This document shows positions 56,035 to 63,544 of a DNA stretch of 64,000 bases, piece by piece. The DNA is from Pseudomonadota bacterium (GTDB taxonomy: Bacteria; Pseudomonadota; Gammaproteobacteria; Burkholderiales; Ferrovaceae): positions 1-64,000 of the forward strand of contig JAJZBQ010000005.1 in the NCBI GenBank assembly GCA_021798835.1. Direction: 5' to 3'. The number at the start of each line of letters is the position of its first letter. Position 1 is the first letter of the stretch. The position numbers and the translations under genes were made by a program. Under the pieces are notes generated by a model, which saw only the letters and a list, made by a program, of their open reading frames with translations, was not told where the DNA came from and made no database searches.

Positions 56035-56945
56035 GGCCACCCGTAGTACTTCTGAAGTGAGGAAGCGAGGAGGCTGCTAGCGACGCCCAATTCAATTTGC
56101 CACGATGAATCGATGGCCTTTGAAAGCATGCCTTGGAGCCATGTCTTGACCGATGGGCCGAACTTTCTTTCAGCCGTCTCGGGGGCTCTTTCATCTGCCT
56201 TGATCGCCCGCTCCAGGGCAGAGATGTCTGGCTCGTCGATACCGTGTTGCCGTAATTCGTCAGCGATAGAATTAAAGTCACCTTTGTCCGTAATGTTCAT
56301 AACCTGCTGCTTGTTGTGTGCGCCAACAACGATTGTCGTGTTGTTGCCAAAGATGGCGTTGTTGAACAAGCCGGAAGCATCAAATGAATCCGCTCGCTGC
56401 TTCATCTCTTGCTCCGACACGCCGTCGCCGAGTTGGTCTTGCAGCCCAAGGATGAAGTCGAGAAGGCGCGATTTGACCTGAACGAAGATCTGAGCGACGC
56501 TAGCCTGCCCAATCTCACACCAAGCCCGCTGAATTACGTACCCATTCGCAAGACCACGACCGAGAAGGCCGTTGGCTTCCATCGGTATTGCTGCATGTAG
56601 ATGGTCACCTGGCTGCTCAACTAACTTCTCGAGTACGGCAAGGGACTCATGCATCTTAGCGGTTTCGAGGGACGCCCTTTGCTCCTTGGTTAGGTGGCCC
56701 AGCGGAATCGGATGCGAAGTCACTTGATAGGCCATGTTGGACGCGTTCACCAAAACCTGAACTGAAAGAATTCGATATTCCGGAAGGTTGTCATCGTTGG
56801 GGTAGCCGTTCAGTTCATTGTTCACCCATTCGACCAATTCTTGATGCCCAATCTTGTGGAGAAGCACCTTCGTCTTCAAGAGGGCATCAGTCAGAGAGCC
56901 TCCCTGCGAACTCAGTGCTTCAACGATTTCATTGAGGAGGTTCAA
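56031..56945 (-). CDS. AbiTii-domain protein (abortive-infection type)
   Basis: 304 residues. The N-terminus (LLNEIVEALSSQGGSLTDAL, LLHKIGHQELVEWVNNELNGY) matches the AbiTii domain associated with abortive phage defence, where the first helices and a WVNxELxGY motif are conserved. The middle contains an Asn/Thr-rich stretch (FNNAIFGNNTTIVVGA) and the C-terminus is helical. No nuclease motif is evident. Base composition is visibly lower in GC than the core genes. It is boxed by inverted repeats and an attC-like structure, which points to gain by transfer. Toxic mechanism unknown. Confidence 0.75.
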   Translation of the reverse strand: MNLLNEIVEALSSQGGSLTDALLKTKVLLHKIGHQELVEWVNNELNGYPNDDNLPEYRILSVQVLVNASNMAYQVTSHPIPLGHLTKEQRASLETAKMHESLAVLEKLVEQPGDHLHAAIPMEANGLLGRGLANGYVIQRAWCEIGQASVAQIFVQVKSRLLDFILGLQDQLGDGVSEQEMKQRADSFDASGLFNNAIFGNNTTIVVGAHNKQQVMNITDKGDFNSIADELRQHGIDEPDISALERAIKADERAPETAERKFGPSVKTWLQGMLSKAIDSSWQIELGVASSLLASSLQKYYGWP

Positions 56946-56956
56946 AGCGGAATCCT

Positions 56957-56968
56957 ATGATGCATAAC
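56957..56968 (-). repeat. Inverted repeat GTTATGCATCAT, right copy
   Basis: Reads ATGATGCATAAC on the given strand, the exact complement of the left copy at 56023-56034, 12 bases upstream of the AbiTii start codon. Confidence 0.7.
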
Positions 56969-57029
56969 ATAAAAAGTGAGGGGCGCAACGCCGATAGGCG
57001 GAGCGTCCCACTCGACTGACGGGTTAGGC
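56962..57029 (+). other. attC-like recombination structure
   Basis: Starts GCATAAC and ends GTTAGGC (matches GTTRRRY). Between them AGTG-A-GGG-G-CGC can pair with GCG-T-CCC-ACT around an inner CGCC-GATA-GGCG hairpin, giving an imperfect palindrome with an extrahelical base, as in integron cassette sites. The left core GCATAAC deviates from RYYYAAC. No integrase is in the window. Confidence 0.45.
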
Positions 57030-57380
57030 AACACATATGCGTAGGATGATGATGCTGTGTAGCCTTGTGTGAAGTATGTCATTTTTGAGTTCTAGGGTTA
57101 ATCACAAATATCACGCATACTATCGCCTCATACTGTCTGACGATCTATTGTTCAAAGGCTGGTTTCTGGGTCGAGCGGTCACTCGGCACACCCATCCACC
57201 GACAGGAGGTCAGCCGGAACAGCCCTTCGCGAACGGCATATTTAGCAAAGACAATTTCGCCACTTGAGCTACTTCAATGTGCCAGAAGAAGTCAGTTGCG
57301 AAGTTCAAATTGTGAATATCAACGGCCTGCATGATTTATAATCCCTGCGAAATATTTTTTGTTTTGCTGACTGAAAATAT
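57030..57380 (+). other. Intergenic stretch between AbiTii and HNH genes
   Basis: No recognisable gene. A 63-codon frame from 57076 has no family features. A TATAAT at 57337-57342 without a good -35 may be the promoter of the HNH gene 39 bases downstream. Confidence 0.5.
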
Positions 57381-58313
57381 ATGCGCTACTGGTGGGTTAA
57401 TCAAAATCAAACGTACAAGAGCGAGGTTCCGGGAGGGTTCCTCTGGTCACCTAAGACCAGAGCAGATGGTGCTCGGAATCAGTTCTACGAAAACATGCAA
57501 AAAGTTGCCATCGGCGATGTCATTTTCTCGTTCTGTGATACGCGCATAAAGGCCATCGGAGTTGCCGTTGGACGAGCAGAGACCTCACCAAAGCCTGATT
57601 TCGGTGCTGCGGGAGCCAGTTGGTCACAAGAAGGATGGCTTGTCCCTGTTAAGTTTAAGGAACTGCGCTCGCAGATTCGCCCAAAAGACAACATCACTTT
57701 AATCCGCCCACACCTACCGGACAAGTATTCCCCTCTTCAAGATTCAGGCGATGGGCTCCAGTCCGTCTATCTCGCTGAAGTTCCAGCGCCGATGGCCACG
57801 CTGTTGGTTGATTTAATTGGGGCTGAATATTCCCTAGTTCTGAAAGAGCTTCAGTGGGAAGCTGATGAAACCGAAACCGTTGGCGATCAACAGGAAGAAG
57901 CTATTAAGGGACGAACCGACATTGGCGACACTACCAAAGATCAGCTAGTAAAATCCCGGCGCGGGCAAGGTGTGTTCAAGACCAATGTTCGACTTAATGA
58001 AGAGGGATGTCGGGTTACCGGTGTGACTGACCCCATGCACTTGCGGGCGAGTCACATAAAACCGTGGAGAGACAGCACAGACGAAGAAAAACTCAACGGC
58101 TGTAATGGCCTACTATTGGCGCCCCACATCGATCACTTATTTGACAAGGGTCACATATCTTTCGCAGATAATGGTGATTTGCTTGTATCCTCCAAATTGG
58201 ATCGAAGTATTTTGGCTAAATGGGGAGTATCAGAGGTGATGAACGTCGGTTCATTCAACACCCATCAGTCGGAGTTCCTCGAATATCACAGGAGAACAGT
58301 CTTCAGAAAATGA
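57381..58313 (+). CDS. PUA/EVE-like domain fused to HNH endonuclease (probable type IV restriction)
   Basis: 310 residues. The N-terminus (RYWWVNQNQTYKSEVPGG, WSPKTRADGARNQFYENM, VAIGDVIFSFCDTRIKAIG) resembles PUA-superfamily (EVE/SRA-like) readers of modified bases. After a linker, the C-terminus is an HNH_2-type nuclease: CRVTGVTDPMHLRASHIKPW, NGCNGLLLAPHIDHLFDKG with the His/Asn/His metal site. Such fusions usually cut DNA containing modified cytosine. No methyltransferase is adjacent, as expected for a modification-dependent enzyme. GC content is low. The cut specificity is not predictable. Confidence 0.82.
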   Translation: MRYWWVNQNQTYKSEVPGGFLWSPKTRADGARNQFYENMQKVAIGDVIFSFCDTRIKAIGVAVGRAETSPKPDFGAAGASWSQEGWLVPVKFKELRSQIRPKDNITLIRPHLPDKYSPLQDSGDGLQSVYLAEVPAPMATLLVDLIGAEYSLVLKELQWEADETETVGDQQEEAIKGRTDIGDTTKDQLVKSRRGQGVFKTNVRLNEEGCRVTGVTDPMHLRASHIKPWRDSTDEEKLNGCNGLLLAPHIDHLFDKGHISFADNGDLLVSSKLDRSILAKWGVSEVMNVGSFNTHQSEFLEYHRRTVFRK

Positions 58314-58741
58314 AGACCGTCCACAGTCGGCAGTGGGCACAAAGCAGACGAATTCCACACTAGACCTGAGTGCCCGCTTTTGGTTTAGGTTTGTTCGATG
58401 TCTGCCCATGAATTGAAGTTGCAGGAATGTCCCGCAACGGTATGCGGGCAGACGTTGAATAAACCTCGAAGGAGGAAACCGCCGGCGCTGGTGGGAAGAT
58501 TGAAGTCAGACGCTGGCTATGGGGATTCGAACAAATCCCTGTTGCCTGGAGCGGCATGACATGGAGTGTTTATCGTCATGTCGGACCGGGAACCGCTCCC
58601 TGAATCGGATTTCACATGACGATTCCGGGGCCCGGAGCCATCGGACAAGGCGATTTCGTCGGTGATTGCACAGAGCGACCTCTCGGTACCGGAATTCCGG
58701 CTGCCGATAGCATCGCGATGGTGTATACGGCCAGAGAATCT
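58314..58741. other. Non-coding debris between HNH gene and transposase fragments
   Basis: No intact gene. Contains an inverted pair ATCGTCATG (near 58573) and CATGACGAT (near 58614), possibly the terminal region of the IS91-type element whose transposase end lies just to the right. Confidence 0.4.
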
Positions 58742-58930
58742 TCATGGTGGCGCCCGTATGCTTTGCTGGCGCGGGATTTCGACCACCTGCATGACGGCGC
58801 CACAGCATCGGCAGACGAATGTTGGCTGGGGAATAACCTCGATCTCATCGCTGACCGGGTCGGGCTGTGGCGCATGAAGCAGGTTGCGTGCCCTGGCGAG
58901 ATTCTCCCGCCGTGTGGTATTGGCGAGCAG
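58742..58930 (-). pseudogene. C-terminal fragment of an IS91-family transposase
   Basis: Minus-strand frame reading LLANTTRRENLARARNLLH, then VIPQPTFVCRCCGAVMQVVEI and ending IRAPP before a stop. This is the zinc-finger-like C-terminus typical of IS91/ISCR transposases. Only about 62 residues are left, fused out of frame to the IstB fragment. Identification is from recalled family features. Confidence 0.65.
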
Positions 58931-58934
58931 GCCG

Positions 58935-59259
58935 CAGCATGGTAGGATTGACCTTCGAGATGGACGATTTCAGCGCGGTGCAGGATACGGTCGACCATGG
59001 AAACCACACAGCCCGAACTGGAGAAGACATCCGGCCATTCTGCGAAGGGCCGATTGGTGGTGAACAAGGTACTTTTGGACTCATAACGTTGGTTGATGAG
59101 TTGGAAGAGCAGGTCCCCCATTCGGGTGTTATAGGATAGATATCCAACCTCGTCGATGCAAAGCAGATCTGGGCTGGCATAAAACCGCAGGCGACTGCGT
59201 AGGGCTGAGTCACTGTCGAGAGCGGAGAGTTCTCCCAGAAGTTGACCTGCGGTGGTCAT
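58935..59259 (-). pseudogene. Truncated IS21-family helper ATPase (IstB)
   Basis: About 107 residues of IstB remain: FYASPDLLCIDEVGYLSYNTRMGDLLFQLI (Walker B region), STLFTTNRPFAEWPDVF, and DRILHRAEIVHLEGQSY. The N-terminal third with Walker A is missing, cut exactly where the Fic gene ends (the ATG of the fragment overlaps the Fic stop), and the C-terminus runs into the IS91 fragment. Inactive. Confidence 0.85.
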
Positions 59260-60071
59260 CAGGACGGCATGCGCTCACGATGGGGTCCTTGCTTTGCCAA
59301 GTCGTTGGCGCTGTGCGAAAGAATTGCCTCTGCATCCGGGTGGCAGCCGGCGAGAAAGGCCATCATCTCCGTGGCATCCTTCGAGAGATAGAATCGCACC
59401 ATTTTCTCGTTGAACTCCTGCACTTTCGCGGCGGGCACGCTGATAGCGTCAATGCCGTGCGACATCAGAACGCCGTTCATCATGAAGCGCGAGGTACGCT
59501 TGTTGCCGTCGAAGAAAAACTGCTGCAAGGCACCGAACAGGAAGAAGGCGGTTGCCCGTTCAAACGGGTCACACACTTGCAAGGCTGAAACGCCTTCCCT
59601 GAACACCCGGTTCAGTTCCGGTGCGCCGGGCAGCGTCGGCAGTGGGGTATAGCGGCCACGTTCACCAAGACCCACATCCGGCGTGTAGTTCGTTTCCTGA
59701 CCTTCGCCACGGAACGCGCCCCATTCCAAGGCTTCCTTACGGGCAACAATGCCGTTCAGTTCGATAAAAACGCTTTTGGCGAGGGAGAACTGGCCACCCT
59801 TGACCATCGCCAGCAGACGTTTGGAACTTTCCGCAAGATTCAGGACTTGTTCCTGATCGAAAATCTTGCGCCCGCCGATAGTCACGCCATCCAGCAGCGT
59901 CTTGACTTCCAGGAAGGTGAAGGGATTGCCTTCAAGAACGGAGGCGTCCCAAACGAATTCGGGCAGCATCCTGTGAAGGCGGAAGCAGACCCGCTCAATC
60001 GAATGGGATCGGACGGAAGTCGGCACTGCCGATCTGTCCCACCGGAAACCAAGAGCATTAAAGAGAGTCAT
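59259..60071 (-). CDS. Fic-domain protein with substituted catalytic histidine
   Basis: 270 residues from ATG 60071 (GGTGGAGAC just upstream). Contains an N-terminal inhibition-like motif ASVLEGNPF (near residue 45) and a Fic core. The catalytic loop, normally HPFxDGNxR, reads QFFFDGNKRTSRF, so His is Gln184 while the Asp-Gly-Asn-Lys-Arg part that binds phosphates is intact. Canonical AMP transfer needs the His, so activity is doubtful or altered. The C-terminus adjoins an IS remnant and could be rearranged. Neighbourhood is defence-related. Confidence 0.82.
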   Translation of the reverse strand: MTLFNALGFRWDRSAVPTSVRSHSIERVCFRLHRMLPEFVWDASVLEGNPFTFLEVKTLLDGVTIGGRKIFDQEQVLNLAESSKRLLAMVKGGQFSLAKSVFIELNGIVARKEALEWGAFRGEGQETNYTPDVGLGERGRYTPLPTLPGAPELNRVFREGVSALQVCDPFERATAFFLFGALQQFFFDGNKRTSRFMMNGVLMSHGIDAISVPAAKVQEFNEKMVRFYLSKDATEMMAFLAGCHPDAEAILSHSANDLAKQGPHRERMPS

Positions 60072-60107
60072 GTCTCCACCACTAAACCCATCAGTTAACA
60101 CGGCTTT

Positions 60108-60218
60108 ATGATAGCAAGACGTGCCGCCATCGTCGATCAGGAACGCGAACGATTGAAGCGCTTCAACCAGCAACTCAACAAACTGGAAACCCAACTAACT
60201 CGCCTGCAAGCAACCTGA
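60108..60218 (+). other. Short coiled-coil frame, possible gene remnant
   Basis: 36 codons: MIARRAAIVDQERERLKRFN then a heptad-like helix ending LQAT. It has no ribosome-binding site that I can see and is most likely the tail of a lost gene. Confidence 0.25.
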
Positions 60219-60261
60219 ACCCCGTAAAGTTGGAGGGCCTGCGCATGGCGCATGATTCTCC

Positions 60262-61506
60262 TCAACCAAAACGCTTAAGAACACCCAATATCCGCTTGAT
60301 CTCACAGCGCAACTTGTCGGGATTTATGAGAAGCTTGGCGGTTTTCCCATGAGAAGGAGGCGTACCATGGGCCATGGCATTGCGCAGCGCCCGCAGGTTC
60401 CCATAGGCCGCCCGCACATCGGAGGGATATTTCCCCTCTTGACAGTCCTTCTGAAACCCTTCGTCTGCTTGCTTGCGCGCCTTGTATTCATGCGGATCCA
60501 GCCCCATTCCTTTCGTGCAGTCCGAAATCAGCGCCTCCAGACTCAACATCATGGCACGCAAATAGTCGTTGCGGTTCAATGCCTCTTTCGCCAAATCATA
60601 CTGTTGTTTAGCCAGGTCGTTGGTGCGCGCCCATTGCAGACGTTTCTTCAACGTTGCCCGAAACAGTTCGCTCGCACCCGACAGCGGACTGTCAAGTTCG
60701 GGTAACAGGGAGCAAAGGCTGTTGGATGCCAACCGGGTTTGGGTGATCGATTCGAAGTAAGCTGCTTCAATGAGGTGCTTCGCCTTGTCCTTCGGCATCC
60801 CGTCGTGGATCAGCAGGGGCGCAAACACACCATAATCGCCACTGGCGTCGTAACGACTCAAGGCCGTAACCCATTGCTGGACACGCTGCAAACCATCGAG
60901 TCGTATCACCGGCGTCTTGCCTGACGATGGCGTCATGTCCAACGCGCCATACCATAAACTTTTGATATCGAGTTTGGGGCGTAGCCGCTCCAGCAGGGTA
61001 GCCGACAAAAACCCCACCGTGGCCAAATGCCGGAACCCGTGAGTCACATCGATGTGCACATCCGTACTTTGCTCGCCGAGAGCTTCGGCGATGACCTGCA
61101 AAATGCCGATCTGGTCGTATTCCGACTGACCAGCAGGAATCAAATGCAACGTCACACTGTAGCCAAGTGCCTGACTCACCAAGGTAGTCACGCTATCCAG
61201 CAGATCCTGACTCACTACTCCTTGGTCTTCTGCCTCCAGCAAGCGGATGCGCAACGCCTCCTGTTCTTCTGTGGCGTGCATCACATGCTCCACCAGGGCT
61301 CCCCACATGCTGCCAGCCGTGCCCAATACGACCAGATTCCGGGGTCCGAGATGACGCGCCAGCGCCAGACCAAAATACGGGGTCTGGTATTCCGATCCAT
61401 CGGAAAAACGGTAAGTGGCCAAACGATATCCGTTCCTGCCCCCCGACCCCTTACCCAGCAAGGTCAATAAGGTGGTCGCCCTTTCAGGATGCTTTGAAGA
61501 AGCCAT
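60262..61506 (-). CDS. CRISPR-associated Csx/TM1812-family CARF-HEPN ribonuclease
   Basis: 414 residues. N-terminal CARF-type domain starts LLTLLGKGSGGRNGYR, with TAGSMW near residue 63, and includes the diagnostic DVTHGFRHLATVGFLSA (Asp153, Thr155, His156, Gly157; the DxTHG motif). The C-terminal HEPN domain carries RNAMAH (Arg375 to His380, R-x4-H), the ribonuclease active site. Such proteins are allosterically switched on by cyclic oligoadenylate made by Cas10 and degrade RNA. It overlaps cmr6 by 23 bases and is the last gene of the Cmr operon. Confidence 0.9.
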   Translation of the reverse strand: MASSKHPERATTLLTLLGKGSGGRNGYRLATYRFSDGSEYQTPYFGLALARHLGPRNLVVLGTAGSMWGALVEHVMHATEEQEALRIRLLEAEDQGVVSQDLLDSVTTLVSQALGYSVTLHLIPAGQSEYDQIGILQVIAEALGEQSTDVHIDVTHGFRHLATVGFLSATLLERLRPKLDIKSLWYGALDMTPSSGKTPVIRLDGLQRVQQWVTALSRYDASGDYGVFAPLLIHDGMPKDKAKHLIEAAYFESITQTRLASNSLCSLLPELDSPLSGASELFRATLKKRLQWARTNDLAKQQYDLAKEALNRNDYLRAMMLSLEALISDCTKGMGLDPHEYKARKQADEGFQKDCQEGKYPSDVRAAYGNLRALRNAMAHGTPPSHGKTAKLLINPDKLRCEIKRILGVLKRFG

Positions 61507-62239
61507 AGCCAGAACTCCGCTTTCCCCCGATTCCGCAGGTAGTCAGAACGGTTTTCAATAAATCGGTCACTGCCTCGGCCATGACCGGCGATCCTTCCAC
61601 GACAAAGTAAAAACTGCCACGAACTGCGATCTGGGGCGCAGGTATCGGCGAATCAAAGTCAGTAGGCTCATTTTTTCCCTCGCTCCCGTAATACTCCTGA
61701 TGATGGACCGTCACAATTTCGGATACAAACGGCTCGTTATCGTTTGGAACCCACCAGGCATCATGAAACGCCAACCCTCCCTGCTCCAACTGTTCTTTTT
61801 CTTCCACATCATGCCCAAATATCCAGCAACGGGTCGTCTCATCCATGCCCCATTCCCTGGCAGCAGCACGACAAACCCCTTTGACAGCCGAACCGGGAAT
61901 CATCGGCATCCCATAGGAGTGAGACACCGTCACCCCGGTTTCCAGTGCATTGTCGCGCGTCACCCCCACGTACAATCTTCCCTCCAGGCGACCCTGACAA
62001 TGCCGAAAACGTTGCATGTCGCTGGTGATCCCTTGCCAACGTTCAAATGCACATCGATACCAATCGGACGGTTTGAATTGGCTCATCTTCGCAAGATGAG
62101 ACGCCTTGGCCCCTCCCCCCCCCTCATCTGTTTGAGGATATTTGGCCAGTCCGCGCATCAACCATAAACCGGGATGAACCGTATCAAACTTTTCTTGGCG
62201 CAACAACTTATCCACCGCACGACGACAAAGGTCCGTCAT
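61484..62239 (-). CDS. cmr6: Type III-B CRISPR RAMP protein Cmr6
   Basis: 251 residues, ferredoxin-like RAMP fold. LEGRLYVGVTRDNALETGVT, glycine-rich loop MPMIPGSAVKGVCRAAA, FHDAWWVPN, and a terminal CGIGGKRSSGYGFF. It caps the foot-to-head backbone of the Cmr effector at the target 3' side. The overlap of 4 bases with cmr5 shows coupling. Confidence 0.92.
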   Translation of the reverse strand: MTDLCRRAVDKLLRQEKFDTVHPGLWLMRGLAKYPQTDEGGGGAKASHLAKMSQFKPSDWYRCAFERWQGITSDMQRFRHCQGRLEGRLYVGVTRDNALETGVTVSHSYGMPMIPGSAVKGVCRAAAREWGMDETTRCWIFGHDVEEKEQLEQGGLAFHDAWWVPNDNEPFVSEIVTVHHQEYYGSEGKNEPTDFDSPIPAPQIAVRGSFYFVVEGSPVMAEAVTDLLKTVLTTCGIGGKRSSGYGFFKAS

Positions 62240-62658
62240 GGTCTTTCTCCCATACCTGTTTTGCCAAGATAGGCCTGCCCAAAACGTTTAAACCAACCAG
62301 CCACCATCAGAATGTCTCGCGTCATGCGACGGTACCTCGTCAGATCGGCTTCGATCACCTCTTTATGCAAATTGCGTCCCGCCTCTCCCCGAGCATGTCC
62401 ATGTTTACCCAACAACACCAAAGCCAGATCATCCAGATAACAGCCGTATGCATTCGTATCTCCCTGACCCTTGGCCAGCATGAAGCCCAGCGCCTGGGCC
62501 AAACCTGCCTGCATCACCATCACAGGAAAACCGTCGGCGCGTGCCTTGTACTCGCTCAGAATCTTCTCGTTTCCGGCGTTTTCTTTTTTGTAGGTCATGA
62601 GTCGCTCCAGGGCTCGTTGGGCGTACCGTTGTGAGCGCGTGCCATGGTGCTCGCTCAT
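62236..62658 (-). CDS. cmr5: Type III-B CRISPR small subunit Cmr5
   Basis: 140-residue helical protein: SQRYAQRALERLMTYKKE, then FPVMVMQAGLAQALGFMLAKG and DLTRYRRMTRDILMVAGWFKRF. It forms the inner filament of the Cmr complex. Starts by ATGA overlap with cmr4 and ends with a 4-base overlap on cmr6. Confidence 0.92.
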   Translation of the reverse strand: MSEHHGTRSQRYAQRALERLMTYKKENAGNEKILSEYKARADGFPVMVMQAGLAQALGFMLAKGQGDTNAYGCYLDDLALVLLGKHGHARGEAGRNLHKEVIEADLTRYRRMTRDILMVAGWFKRFGQAYLGKTGMGERP

Positions 62659-63530
62659 GATGCGCTCCCCATGAGAAACCGTACCAAACCACGGCCTACC
62701 GTTGCCTTGCCGCCGATTTGCACGACATCCGCTGCCTTTGCCCGTTTTTCAAATTCGGCCATGACCTCTTCGGGACTCTGCGGATCTTGGATGTTTCGAC
62801 TACTTCCCGCCGCCAGAACGCCCCACAACACTGTTTCGGCCGGCAGGTTTTCCTCGTACCACAAAGCTCCCTGTTCCACCACCCCCCGTTCATTCATACG
62901 GATCCGGGCTCGTATCTCGGTAGCCGTTTCCGTCAAAAAGGTAAAATTGTCATCGAAGATGATAGCGAAACGTTCCACAAAGCTTGCTTTCAACCCGGAT
63001 TCCTTCTCGGAAAACAGATAACTCGACAGCCGATCGGCCCACCCATCGGCACCCGCCTTCGCCACCAAATCCAGGTCCTCAAGTACGACATGATCGTCAC
63101 CAACCTTGATGACGCTGGATGAAGTCAGCATGATTTCTTCTTCTTTCAGCTCCGGCACCTTGGGGGTGGATAAGCAACCGGCACGACGACAATCCTCGGC
63201 AAAGCGCGTCAGCACAAAAGGACAGGTCACGTAGGCCATCACACCGGCAAACGAGCGCACCGGAAAAATGAGCAGTTGGGCATCTCCAAACGCCAATGCT
63301 CCGGCATGCGCCCCATTCGGGCCATCGATGCGCTCTGGCCCGAACAGGGTCTCACGATGTGGCGACTCGCTCAATTCGTCGCGCATCACCCCTTTCAAGG
63401 CCGAGCCCGGCACAATCGGCAACTGTGTGGAACGGGCGCGGGCAATGGGCAGATCCACCACGCCGATCGCTTGACCGACTCCCACGTGTAACGCCGACAG
63501 TGCGTGCAAATGAAACACTCTGGTAAGCAT
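62655..63530 (-). CDS. cmr4: Type III-B CRISPR backbone RNase Cmr4
   Basis: 291 residues. The catalytic Asp is Asp26 in HVGVGQAIGVVDLPIAR, the same position as in well-studied Cmr4 proteins, so the periodic target RNA cleavage should be active. The RAMP glycine loop is LPIVPGSALKGVMRDEL; C-terminus IGGKATVGRGLVRF. Multiple copies build the crRNA-binding backbone. Fifteen-base gap from cmr3. Confidence 0.94.
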   Translation of the reverse strand: MLTRVFHLHALSALHVGVGQAIGVVDLPIARARSTQLPIVPGSALKGVMRDELSESPHRETLFGPERIDGPNGAHAGALAFGDAQLLIFPVRSFAGVMAYVTCPFVLTRFAEDCRRAGCLSTPKVPELKEEEIMLTSSSVIKVGDDHVVLEDLDLVAKAGADGWADRLSSYLFSEKESGLKASFVERFAIIFDDNFTFLTETATEIRARIRMNERGVVEQGALWYEENLPAETVLWGVLAAGSSRNIQDPQSPEEVMAEFEKRAKAADVVQIGGKATVGRGLVRFLMGSAS

Positions 63531-63544
63531 GAGTTCTTTCTCCC

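Noticed and set aside
57076..57267. 63-codon frame between AbiTii and HNH genes
   Set aside because: No ribosome-binding site, no recognisable family and mixed composition; treated as non-coding.
59259..60071. Fic gene as an ordinary active AMPylator
   Set aside because: The catalytic loop reads QFFFDGN; without the His canonical activity should not be claimed.
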